From Dugong dugon (Eukaryota > Chordata > Mammalia > Sirenia > Dugongidae), in the NCBI GenBank assembly GCA_030035585.1, contig CM057465.1, positions 34,118,001-34,182,000 on the forward strand: a stretch of DNA of 64,000 bases, given 5' to 3'. Below the pieces are notes generated by a model. That model was not told the origin of the DNA. It made no database searches and saw nothing but the letters and a program-made list of their open reading frames with translations. The translations under genes were made by a program, and so were the position numbers. Below are positions 32,971 to 43,969 of the stretch, one piece after another (the stretch's first letter is position 1; each line of letters opens with the position of its first letter).

Positions 32971-35900
32971 TTACAATAGAGGTCTCATACGATATTTGTC
33001 CTTTTGTGATTGACTTATTTCACTCAGCATAATGTCCTCCAGTTTCATCCATGTTATGAGATGGTTCACAGATTCATTGTTCTTTCTCATTGCATAGTAC
33101 TCCATTGCGTGTATGTACCATAGTTTGTTTATCCATTCACCTGTTGATGGACATCGAGGTTGTTTCCATCGTTTTGCTATTGTGAACAATGCTGCCATGA
33201 ACATAGGTGTGCATATGTCTATTCGAGTGATGACTCTTATTTCTCTAGGATATATTCCTAGGAGTGGGATTGCTGGATCGAATGGTATGTCTATTTCTAG
33301 CTTTCTGAGGAAGCGCCATATCATTTTCCAAAATGGTTGTATCATTTTGCATTCCCACCAGCAGTGCCTAAGAATTCCGATCTCCCCACAGCCCCTCCAA
33401 CATTTGTTATTTCCAGTGTTTTTGATTCGTGCCAGTAATGCCAGAGGTGAGATGGTACCTCATTGTGGTTTTAGTTTGCATTTCTCTAATGGCTAGTGAT
33501 CGCGAGCATTTCCTCACGTGTCTGTTGGCCATTTGAATGTCTTCTTTGGTGAAATGTCTGTTCATTTCCTTTGCCCATTTTTTAATAGGATTATTTGTCT
33601 TTTTGTTGTAGAGGTGTTGGATTTTCTTGTAGATTATGGAGATTAGACCTTTGTCTGACTTGTACTGTCCAAAAATTTTTTCCCAGTCTGTAGGTTCTCT
33701 TTTGACTCTTTTGGTGAAGTCTTTTGAAGAGCAGAGGTGTTTGATTTTTAGAAGATCCCAGTTATCTAGCTTATCTGTTGGGGTTTGTGCGTTGATGGTT
33801 ATGGTTTGTATCCTGTTAATGCCATGTATTAAGGCCTGAAGTGTTGGTCCTATTTTTTATTCTATGAACTTTGTAGTTTTAGGCTTTATATTCAGATCTT
33901 TGATCCATTTTGAAGTAGTTTTTGTATACGGTGTGAGGTATGGGTCCTTGTTTCATTTCTTTGCAGATGGATATCCAGTTTTGCCAGCACCGTTTGTTAA
34001 AAAGACTGTCTTTTCCCCATTTGATGGACTTTGGGCCCTTGTCAAAGATCAGGTAACCGTACGTGGATGGATTTACATCTGGGTTCTCAATTGTGTTCCA
34101 TTGGTCAATGTATCTGTCGTTGTACCAGTACCAGGCTGTTTTAACTACTGTAGCTGTATAGTAGGTTCTGAAGTCAAATAGTGTGAGTCCTCCAACTTTA
34201 TTCTTCTTCTTCAATAGTTCTTTACTTATTCAGGGCTTCTTCCCTTTCCATATAAAGTTAATGATTAGTTTTTCTATCTCTTTGAAGAATGTTGCTGGTA
34301 TTTGGATCGGGATTGCGTTGTATTTGTAAATTGCTTTGGGTAGAATTGCCATTTTCACAATATTGAGTCTGCCTATCCATGAGCATGCTATGTTTTTCCA
34401 TTTATGTAGATCCCTTTGGGTTTCATGCAGTAGTGTTTTATAGTTTTCTTTGTATAGGTCTTTTACATCCCTGGTCAGATTTATTCCTAAGTATTTTATC
34501 TTTTTCGGGGCTATTGAAAATGGTATTGATTTCTCGATTTCCTTTTCTTCGTTCTCCTTACTGGTGTATAGGAATCCAACTGATGTTTGAATGTTTATCT
34601 TGTATCCTGCTACTCTGCTGAATCTTTCTATTAGTTCCAGTATATTTCTCGTGGAGTCTTTAGGGTTTTCTATGTATAGTATCATATCATCTACAAACAG
34701 GGACAGTTTAACTTCTTCATTACCAATTTGGGTGCCCTTTATTTCTTTTTCTTGCCTCATTGCTCTAGCTAGAACTTCCAGCACAATGTTAAATAGGAGG
34801 GGTGATAAAGTGCATCCTTGTCTTGTTCCTGTTTTCAAGGGGAATGTTTTCAGCCTCTCTCCATTAAGAATGATGTTGGCCGTTGGTTTTGCATAGATGG
34901 CCTTTATCATGTTGAGAAATTTCCCTTCTAGACCTATTTTATTGAGAGATTTTATCAGGAATGGGTGTTGGACTTGGTCAAATGCCTTTTCTGCATCAGT
35001 TGAGATGATCATGTGATTCTTTTCTTTCCTTTTATTTATATGGTGGATTACGTTGATTGATTTTCTAATGTTGAACATTCCTTGCATACCTGGTATGAAT
35101 CCTACTTGGTCGTGGTGTATTATTTTTTTGATATGATGCTGAACTCTATTGGCTAGAATTTTGTTCAGAATTTTTGCATCTATATTCCTGAGAGATATTG
35201 GTCTGTAATTTTCTTTTTTTGTGATGTCTTTGCCTGGTTTTGGTATCAGCGTTATGCTGGCTTCATAGAATGAATTTGGAAGTGTCGCTTCCTCTTCTAT
35301 GCTCTGAAATAGCTTGAGTAGAACTGGTACAAGCTCTTCTGTAAATGTTTTGTAGAATTCTCCAGTGAAGCCATCTGGGCCAGGGGTTTTTTTGGTTGGG
35401 AGTTTTTTTTATTACCTTTTTAATCTCTTCTCTTGTTATGGGTCTGTTCAGATTTTCAGCATCACTTTGTTGTAGTTTGGGTAGGCCATGAGTTTCTGGA
35501 AATTTGTCCATTTCCTCTAGGTTTTCAAATTTGTTGGAGTATAGTTTTTCATAATATTCTGTTATAATCCTTTTTATTTCAGTTGGGTCTTTTGTAATGT
35601 CCCCCATTCCATTTCTTATTTGGGTTTTTTGTGTCCTCTCCTGTTTTTCTTTTGTCAGTCTGGCCAGTGGTTTGTCGATTTTGTTGATTCTTTCAAAGAA
35701 CCAACTTTTGGTCTTGCTGATTCTTTGTATTGTTTTTCTGTTCTCTATTTGATTTATTTCTGCTCTGATCTTTACTATTTCCTTTCTTCTGGTGGTTGTG
35801 GGCTTTTTTTGCTGTTCTTTTTCTATTTGTTTGAGTTCTGTAGTTACTGTTTTGATTTTGTCCCTTTCTTCTTTTGTGATGTGTGCTATATTGCTATAAA

Positions 35901-36793
35901 TTGTCCTCTGAGGACTGCCTTTGCTGTGTCCGAAAGGTTTTGGTATGATGTGTTTTCATTCTCATTTGATTCTAGGAATTTTTTTATTCCATCTCTGATT
36001 TCTTCTGTTACCCACTGATGTCTAAGCAGGGTATTATTCAGTTTCCCTGTAGTTGATTTTTTTCCCTTGCTCTTTCTAGTGTTGATTTCTACCTTGATGG
36101 CATTTTGGTCAGAGAAGATACTTTGAATTATGTCAGCATTTTGGATCCTGTGAGGATTTCTCTGTGGCGTAAGATGTGGTCTATTCTGGAGAATGTTCCA
36201 TGTGCATTGGAAAAGAATGTGTACTTTGCAGTGGTTGGATGGACTGTTCTATATATGTCTATGAGGTCAAGTTGGCTGATTGTGCTCTTTAGGTCTTCTG
36301 TATCTTTGCTGAGTTTCTTCTTAGTTGTTGTGTCCTTTACCGAGAGTGGTGTGTTGAAGTCTCCTACTATTATCATGGAACTGTCAATTTCTCTTTTCAG
36401 TGTTGTTAGAGTTTGTTTTATGTATTTTGGAGCACTGTCATTGGGAGCGTAGATGTTTATTATGGTTATGTCTTCATGATGGATCATGCCCTTAATCATT
36501 ATATAGTGTCCTTCTTTGTCTTTTGTGGTAGATTTTGTTTTAGAGTCTATTTTATCTGAGATTAGAATTGCCACTCCTGCTCTTTTTTGGTAGTTGTTAG
36601 CTTGATATATTTTTTTCCAACCTTTGACTTTTAATAAATTCACATCTTTGTTTCTAAGGTGTGTCTCTTGTAGTCGGCATATTGATGGATCCTGTTTTCT
36701 TATCCATTCTGTGACTCTCCGTCTCTTTATGGGTGCATTGAGTCCATTTACATTCAGTGTAATTATTGATAGGTGTGAGTTTGTTGCTGTCAT
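32971..36793 (-). pseudogene. L1 ORF2 (copy A), broken
   Basis: Endonuclease/reverse transcriptase of L1, which nicks the target and copies L1 RNA. The span of about 3.82 kb equals about 1,274 codons, the usual ORF2 length. Endonuclease 36793-36128 shows NVNGLN, QETHLRNKD, INIYAPND, GDFNTPL and SRIDHIL, all the key boxes. RT 35087-34230 shows AEKAFDQV (motif A), [16 protein letters not shown] and [11 protein letters not shown], where the usual FADD is FVDD (Val codon at 34692-34694). The C-terminal piece 33345-32971 has KRWKQPRCPSTGEWINKLW. Breaks include a T insertion near 35404-35411 that shifts VIKKLPTKK to VIKKTPNQK. The complementary strand carries several long but meaningless frames. 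Confidence 0.92.
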
Positions 36794-37052
36794 TTTGTAG
36801 TGCTTTTTTTTGTGGTGCTGAAGTTTTCTTTGTTCTCCTTACTCTCTTGTGCTGAGTTAGTTTTGTTTGTGGATTTTTTTTCATTTCTTTTGTTTTTGTA
36901 GATTTTGTTTTTGCCGAGACTTTATGTTTTTCGTCTTTATTTTTATGAGTTGGTTTGTTAACTTTCTTTGTGGTTACCATGAATTTTACCCTTATCTTTC
37001 TAAGTTTGAAGCAGTCCACCCTTACTTGGTATCACCTTGCCTTCCTCTCCAT
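36654..37052 (-). other. Inter-ORF lysine-rich open frame (copy A), one stop
   Basis: Frame between ORF1 and ORF2, starting ATG at 37052 (MERKAR then TGA), reopening by 37019 and running to a stop at 36654, about 132 codons. It is Lys/Thr-rich (VNKPTHKNKDEKHKVSAKTK). The last about 140 nt overlap the ORF2 start in another frame. The homologous frame in copy B (47650-48051) has the same start context, the same offset to ORF2 and is one codon longer. Whether it is translated is unknown; an A-rich sense strand makes open frames likely by chance. Confidence 0.3.
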
Positions 37053-37216
37053 TAGAAGGTTTTATACCTATGCTGTTTATTCCCTCTTTCATTGTTTTGA
37101 TGTTGTTGTCATCCATCGATTGACTGCTTTGATTCCCTGTTGTATTTGTTTTGGTTTTGGATAGTCCTTGAGAGTTCATTTCCTGGATTGGTATCTGGCT
37201 CGTACGATCCTGCATC

Positions 37217-38266
37217 CTAGGTCCTGCCTGAGGGCTGAAGCTGTTTGTCCTCAGATCGAAGAACTCCCTTTAATAATTCTTGTAAGTTTGGTTTGACTTT
37301 TACATTTTCCCTTCATTTCTGTTTATCTGCAAATGACCTAATTTCACCATCAAATTTGAATGAGAGTTTTGCAGGATATATTATTCTTGGCTGACAATTT
37401 TTTTCTTTCAAGATTTTATATATGTCATTCCATTGCCTTCTTGCCTGCATGGTTTCTGCCGAATAATCTGAGCTTAGTCTTATTGTTTCTCCTCTGTATG
37501 TGACTTCTTGTTTTTCACGTGCTGCTCTCAGGATTCTTTGCTTGTCTTTGGTTTTGGCGAGTGTGAATATGATATGCCTTGGTGATTTTCTTTTGGGGTC
37601 TCTTCTATATGGGGTTCATTGAGCTTCTTGGATGGCCAGCTTTTCATCTTTCATGACATTGGGGAAGTTTTCTGTCAGCAGTTCTTCAATGATCCTCTCT
37701 GTGTTTTCTGTTTTCTCCCCCTGTTCTGGAATGCCAATCACTCGTAAATTTTTGCTTTTAATTGTACCCTACGTAACTCTCAGGGTCTCTTCATTTTTCT
37801 TAGTTCTTTTTTCTGAGTTTTCCTGAAACAGAGTTGTATCCAAGTGTTTGTCTTCAGTTCCACTGATCCTGTCTTCCACAGTTTGAAATCTGCTTCTCAG
37901 CCCTTCTATGACATCATCCATTTCTGAAATCTTGTTGTTTATCTTTTGGATTTCTAATGGTTGTTTTTGTATAATTTCTAGCTGTGAATTTATTTTGGCA
38001 TTTTGTTCCTGCATCATCTTCCTGAATTTTTCCAATTTTTTGTCTGTATTTTCCATGAATTTGTCTATTTTTTCCTCATGTTTGTCAGCTTTTTGTCTCA
38101 GTTCTTGGAAAATTCTGAGTATTAGAGATTTGAATTCCCTATCAGGTACTTCTAGTGCATTTTCTTCCACAGGAGAGTCATCTGGTGTTTTGGTTTGGAC
38201 GCCTACTGGAACCATCCTCTCTTGTTTTTTTAAATGTTTTGATATTGTTTGCTGTTTTTGGGGCAT
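37217..38266 (-). pseudogene. L1 ORF1 (copy A), broken
   Basis: RNA-binding ORF1 protein of L1, which coats L1 RNA as a trimer. The span is 1,050 nt (350 codons), the normal size. The N-terminal part 38266-37769 (165 codons) opens MPQKQQTISKHLKKQERMVP and continues into a heptad-rich coiled coil (DREFKSLILRIFQELRQKAD to FQTVEDRISGTEDK). The frame then meets a stop near 37769. Downstream the RRM and C-terminal domains are readable in pieces, including RRQWNDIYKILKEK and a terminal LQELLKGVLRSEDKQLQ. At least two inactivating changes are present. Confidence 0.88.
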
Positions 38267-40210
38267 TCGGTAGATATTTCTCTCATTTATTGGTTGTAGA
38301 TTTGTTTGTTTCGTGCCTTTTTTTAAGAAAAAAAATTTGAGTATGCCTTAGCAGGCGGACTGCATGCTGTTTGCTGTTTGCTTGTCTGTGCGCTCAATAC
38401 TTTTCACCTCCTTCTCCAACTGGCAGGTTAAGTCACTCAGATATGGTACAGCAGGGCAGGTCTAGCTGAAGAGGAGCCACTGGGACAGGTTGTTTGTGGC
38501 ACTCACTACAGTCACCAGGGCGGGTCGGTAATCAGTGCTGGGCAGGTTCCAGTAGGCCATGCCTGCACTTCTTGGTGGTGTGATGTCAACCGCACGGTGC
38601 AGGTATGCAGGATGCAGCGGGGAGATGGTTATGTGTGGAGCTAAGCTGGATATAGGAGACAGGGGAGAGGAACAGGAGCCAAAAAACATACAAACAAACA
38701 AAAAAGAATGCTAGGGGAACTTGCCGTTGGAATGGAGAGATGAGAGACTATGAAATGGAGAAAAACAGAAGGGGGAAGAGGAAGAAAAGAATGAACAAAT
38801 AAAAATCAGAAAGGTTATTGAACCGCAAAGTTCCCAGGGATCCCACCGATGCAGCTATGACATCTGAGGAAGTCGCTCTCAGGTGTCGCAGCACAGCCTG
38901 GCCAGAAGGCGCAGAGGCATAGAACGCCTGGTATTCAGGGATCAGAAAGAGAAGGAAGATATAGAGAGACAAGAAACTGAGCAATGAAGAAAGACAAAAG
39001 GGAAAAAGAGGGAAAAGAAGACAAAACAAAACAAAACAAAAGAACAAGAAAGGCCCCCCAAAAAAACAGAAGGAAAAAAAAAACCAACGAGAAAAGAAAT
39101 GTCCTCAGGGATCCCTCTGCACTTCTGTGGAAGCCGAAGGGGAGTCTCCGTGGCTCGCAGCTCCACCTGGCCAGAAATGGCTCCCAACTCAAGAAAAGGA
39201 AAAGAAAACAGACAAACAATTCAAAATGAAGAAAAGCCTGGGGATCCCACCAGCACGTTAGTCCAGACCGGGAAGCAGCTCCACACTCGAATGGAGCTCC
39301 GCAGCCCCTCAGGAAAAAGCAAAGATGGCACACGGAGCCAGGCACTTGAGCAAAAGGAGGGGTAGGCGGCAAGAGGCAAGCAAGAAATCCAAAGAAGCCG
39401 GAAAATTTAAAAAAAAAAAGCAACACTAGCAGCCAACGAATGGCATCCAGAGAGTCGCCTGCTTGGGTGTGTGGAATCCAAGCAGTCGGCAACTCCCGGT
39501 CAAGAGACCATGGCCGCGGGAAGCAGAGGAACAAGTGAACAAAAGCCCTGGGATCCCACCAGCGTGGCAGCCCAGACCGGGAAGCAGCTGCACACTCGAA
39601 TGGAGCCCAACAGCCCCTCAGGAAGAAGCAAAGATGGCACTTAGAGCCAGGCACTCGAGCAAAAGGTGGGGGTGGGGGGTGGCGAGAGGCAAGCAAGAAA
39701 TCAAAAGAAGCAGAAAAAAAAAAAAAAGCAACACCAGCAGCCAACAAATGGCACTGAGAGAGCCGCCCACTTGGGTGTGTGGAATCCAAGCAGCCGGCGC
39801 TTCCCAGTCCAGAGACTGTTGCCGCAGGAAGCAGAGGAGCCCGAGCCGGGGCAAAGAGGAGTGGCGGGTGGGAAAGCGCACACCGCAAATTACCGGCTGT
39901 TTTGTCTCCCACTGGACGCTCCGTGGGGCTGCTTTCTCATACCCCCATTTGCTGGTCTCCGATAGGAGTCCAAGATGGTGGATCCGGGCTGCGTTAGCTG
40001 GTAGGGGACCTCTGCGTGAATCTCTCCTCGCTCTCCGTTCTCTTTCAGTATTCCCACTCCATTTGGTGCTCGGCTGAGTTCTTTATCTCTTCATTTGATG
40101 TTCTAGGGTTTCAGGATTGTTGCATTCTCTGTTTGGCTTAGTTTTTCGGATCTTTGCTGTGGAGGGACGGCGTGGTGCTTCTGCCTAGAGCGCCATCTTG
40201 CCGGAACCTC
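38267..40210 (-). promoter_or_regulatory. L1 copy A 5' UTR/promoter region
   Basis: GC-richer about 1.94 kb upstream of ORF1, containing direct-repeat units that each start near gggatccca (38842, 39107, 39241, 39550). L1 5' UTRs hold the internal pol II promoter; no specific site is assigned. The element-sense strand is open for 325 codons at 38935-39912, which spans the tandem units (see findings). Confidence 0.7.
39241..39858 (-). repeat. Two tandem 309-bp units in L1 copy A 5' UTR
   Basis: Unit 1 39241-39549 and unit 2 39550-39858 both run gggatcccaccagc, ccgggaagcagct, cagcccctcagga, gaggcaagcaagaaat, cttgggtgtgtggaatccaa, agaggaac/agaggagc. Copy B has one such unit (about 50218-50520). 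The 309-bp period is a multiple of three. Confidence 0.88.
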
Positions 40211-41109
40211 GATTCTCAGAATCTTCCTGATTTCTTTTTGTTGTTGTTGTATGGGCTGTTTTATTTTAAGTAGTTTTTGCAATGATTTGGTTTCTTGCCT
40301 GTGATTTGGAAGATGTGTAGACTGTTTTTATTTCAACTGTTGGTTACCTTAAGATTGTACAAAAATGTCTTCAAAAGTATGTTAAACTAGTAAGTTAAAT
40401 AATGAAGAATACTTACTCATATGGAAATGTGGGGGTTTGTGCTTTTAATTCTTCCTTCCCAATCATTGCTAATTAAAGTTGGTATTATAAACCTAGACTC
40501 CTGCTTTCTGTAAATTTTCAATGTAAATTATCTCTTTTACTTAAAAAAAAAGTCTTTGGGGATCAGCTTTGTATATCTAAAACAATTGCTGGTGTTTAGA
40601 CATATCACTGTGTACTACTTAGTTTAATGTCACAGCCAGTTGTTTCTTATGACAAATTTCTTGTACTTAATCTTACACTTCCCTCCCCCCACATTGTTTT
40701 GTACGGGGTTGAAGTAGATTTTTCTGGAAGGGTATCTGAGTGACTATCATATTTTATGAGTCCTTCCATATCTGAGATTGTCTTTTTTGTTGCCTTCATA
40801 CATTAATGAGAACTTTGCCAGGTATTGAATTCTGGCACCATTACTTTTTTTATTTAGAATGCTAAAGATACTCTTACATGTTGTTTTGTTAGCTGCCATC
40901 TAGTTGATTCTGACTCATGTATAATTTAGTGTTATTGAAAGAAAAGTGTATGCAACTTGATTTTTATTCTATTTGATCCATCTGACTTTTATTATTTTTG
41001 TAATTGAAAACTTACAGTAAATATGATTCTATGCAAAATTTAGTCTTCTTAGAACATGGAGCACATTCTGAATTTTCAGACTTAGATCTTTCTTCATTTT
41101 TTCTTTCCT
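40211..41109. other. No gene; RTE/SINE tail scrap at about 40880-40922
   Basis: AT-rich. ttgttttgttagctgccatc-tagttgattctgactcat at 40881-40919 is a reversed RTE/AfroSINE tail end. Otherwise unassigned. Confidence 0.45.
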
Positions 41110-42860
41110 CTTAATTTTATTTTAACTGATGTATAATTTACATACGATGAAATAAAAAATCTCTTGATGGCCATCTGGGTTGCTTCCAATTTTGGGCTAT
41201 TATGAACCAAACTACTATGAATATTCTTGTATAAATCTTTTTGTGGACCTATGTTTTCAGTTCTCTTGGATAAATACCTAGGTAACTGGGCAGGTATATT
41301 TTTAATACTGTAAGAAACTACCAAACTATTTTCCAAAGCAGTTGTACCATTTTATACTCCCATAAGAATGTATGAGAGTTCCAGTTGCTCCACATCCTCA
41401 CCCACATTTGGCTTTGTCAGTCTTTTGAATTCTAGCTATCCTAATATCATGGATTGAATTGTGTCCCCCCCAAAATCTCTGTCAACTTGGCTAGGTCGTG
41501 ATTCCCAGTATTGCGTGATTGTCCACCATTTTGTCATCTCATGTGATCTTCCTGTGTGTTGTAAATCCTATCTCTATGATGTTAATGAGATGAGATTGGT
41601 GGCAGTTATGTAGACTCAATCTACAAGATTAATCTACAATTTAAGCCAATCTCTCTTGAGATATAAAAGAGAGAAGCCAGCAGAGAGACAGGGAGACCTC
41701 ATACCACCAAGAAAGTAGTGCCAGGAGAAGAGCATGTCCTTTGGACTCAGGGTCCCTGTGCTGAGAAACTCCTAGTCCAGGGGAAGATTCATGATAAGGA
41801 CCTTCCTTCAGAGCCGACTGAGAGGGAAAGCCTTCCCCTGGAGCTGATGCCCTGAATTTGGACTTGTAGCCTACTAGACTGTGAGATAATAAACTTCCGT
41901 TTGTTGAAGCCATCTATTTGTGGTATTTTTGTTATAGCTAGCTGCACTAGATAGCTAAGATACCTAGTATGTAGTATGTACCTGTTTGGTTTTATTTTGC
42001 ATTTCTCTAATGCCTAATGGTGTTGAATAGAATTCAATTTCTAATTGGCTATTCATATATCTTATTTATGCATTGTATATTCAATTCACTTGCCCATTTT
42101 ATTGAGTTTTTATTTTTCTTATTGAGTTATAGGAGTTTCTAATATATCCTGGATACGCATACTTTGTTAGATATAAGTATTTTGAATATTTCTCCAAGTC
42201 TGTAGCTTGCTTATTTATTTTCTTAATGGGGTATTTTGATGATCAGAAATTTTAAGTTTTGATGAAGACTAATTTTTCTATTTTTTATGGTTAATGTTTG
42301 TAAGAAATGTATACTTACTCCAGATTGTGCAAATATTCTCATTTTTTTCTAGAAGATTATAGTTTTTGCTTGTAAATGTAGGGCTATGATCAATCCTTAA
42401 TTATTATTTTTTGTATGGTATGACATAGGGGTTAATATTCTTTTTCTTTTTCTAAATATGGATATTAGTTCTTTCAGCTTTATTTGTTGAAAAGATTTTT
42501 TCCCCCATTGAATTGACTTTTTGACTTTGTCAGAAGTCTATTGGCTATATAAGGGTGGGTTCATTTCTGAACTCTTTTTTCTGTCCCAATGCATTATTTG
42601 CTTATCCTTATGCCAGTATCACACTGTCTTGCTTACTGCAGCTTTATAGGAAGTCTTGAGCTAATGTAGTTTAATCCTCCAAATTCCTTGTTTTTCAGTA
42701 TTGTTTTGGCTTTTCTAGATCCTTTGAGTTTTTATATAAATATTATGAATTATTTGTCAATTTCAACAAAAAACTGGGCCTTTTCTAGATCAGAAAGTTT
42801 TCCCTCTATCATTGCTTTGATTTTTGATTTCTTTCTTTCTGAGATTTATATTAATCAAAG
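41110..42860 (-). mobile_element. Ancient L1 3' half, interrupted by an LTR
   Basis: Reverse-strand old L1: ttattttaactgatgtataatttacatac (3' end), gggttgcttccaattttggg, ttggctttgtcagtcttttg and tgaattgactttttgactttg, ending near ctgagatttatattaatc. No usable frame remains. It is split by the LTR at 41445-41962. It is clearly older than L1 copies A and B. Confidence 0.75.
41445..41962 (+). mobile_element. MaLR-like solo LTR, copy 5
   Basis: Starts tatcatggattgaattgtgtc and has gagatataaaagagagaagcc (TATA) and gagataataaacttccgtttg (polyA signal), ending agatagctaagata. TSD cctaa (41440-41444) and cctag (41963-41967), 4/5. It was inserted in the ancient L1. Confidence 0.83.
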
Positions 42861-43699
42861 ATTGAAGATTGAGGATCATTCTGTCTCCCCTCTCCCCCCA
42901 CCGCTCTCTCTCCTATTTTACATTTTTAGGGCTTTTATGAGAGTTTTGGGTGATTTTCTCAAATTTATCTTGTCATTTTCTGATCTAAATTTTGGGCATT
43001 TTTTTTTTTTTAACTGCCTTCATTGTGGGTTTTAATTAAGCAATTTATTTATTTATTTTTATTGTACTTTAGATGATGGTTTACATAACAAATAGTTTCT
43101 CATTAAGCAGTTAGTACACATATTGTTTTATGACAATGATTAACAACCCCATGCCATGTCAACACTGTCCCTTCTCAACCTTAGGTTCCCTATTACCAGT
43201 TTTCCTGTCCCCTCCTGTCTTCTAGTCCTTGTCCCTGGACTGTTGTGCCCATTAGTCTCATTTTGTTTTATAGGGTTGTCTAATTTTTGGCTGAACAGAG
43301 AAACTCGGGTGTGACTTCATTACTGAGGTAAAAGTGTGTCTGGGGGCCATACTCTCAGGGTTTCTCCCGTCTGTGTTAGAATTCTGAGTTAGGATTTTGT
43401 TCTATATCTTTCTCCAGCGCTTTCCAGGACTCTATTGTGATCCCTGTCAGAGCAGTCAGTGGCAGTAGCCGCGCACGATCTAGTTGTACTGGGCTCGGTC
43501 TGGTGGAGGCCATGGTAGTTGTGGTCTGTTAATCCTTTGGACTAATCTTTTCCTTGTATCTTGTTTTCTTCATTCTCCCATGCTCCGGAAGGGGTGAGAC
43601 AAGTGGAGTATCTTAGATGGTTGCTCACAGGTTTTTAAGACCTCAGACACTACTCACCAAGGTAGAATGTAGAAAATTTTCTTTATAAACTGTGTTTTA

Positions 43700-43711
43700 C
43701 CAACTGAGCTA
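43700..43711 (-). promoter_or_regulatory. tRNA A-box-like word in L1 copy B 3' UTR
   Basis: On the minus strand it reads tagctcagttgg, followed by taaaacacagtttataaag. Confidence 0.3.
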
Positions 43712-43969
43712 GATGTTTCCCAAGACCATGGTCCCCACAGCCCTCCACCCAGCATTCAGTCCCTCAGGGAGTTTGGATGTGTCTCTGAAGCTCCCATGAC
43801 CTTTCCTTGTACAAGTTGTGCTGGCTTCCCCAGTATTGTGTACTGTCTTGCCCTTCACCAAAGTTACCACTTATCTATTGTCTATTTAGTATTTCCCCCT
43901 CCTATCCCTCCCCTCCCTCATAACCAACAAAGATTGTATTTTTGTGTGTGTAAACCTTTTCATGAGTTT

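Larger units (their letters stand above)
32051..40210 (-). mobile_element. L1 copy A, near full length (about 8.2 kb)
   Basis: Minus-strand L1 with 5' UTR (38267-40210), ORF1 (37217-38266), inter-ORF region, ORF2 (32971-36793) and 3' UTR (32051-32970). The 3' UTR length equals that of copy B (about 922 bp), which fixes the 3' end near 32051. No T run is left there. The 5' end is placed by alignment to copy B (gccatcttgccggaacctc). No secure TSD: only attctca is shared (32040-32046 and 40212-40218). Confidence 0.9.

Noticed and set aside
34379-36452. Several plus-strand frames of 80-132 codons
   Set aside because: Antisense shadows of L1 copy A ORF2, hydrophobic because the sense strand is A-rich.
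38935-39912. 325-codon frame as a host gene exon
   Set aside because: It lies entirely in the L1 copy A 5' UTR and includes its tandem units. Kept only as an L1 observation.
40040-40218. TSD for L1 copy A (attctca)
   Set aside because: Only 7 bp, and the left copy is part of the older L1 tail consensus. Not secure enough to define the insertion.
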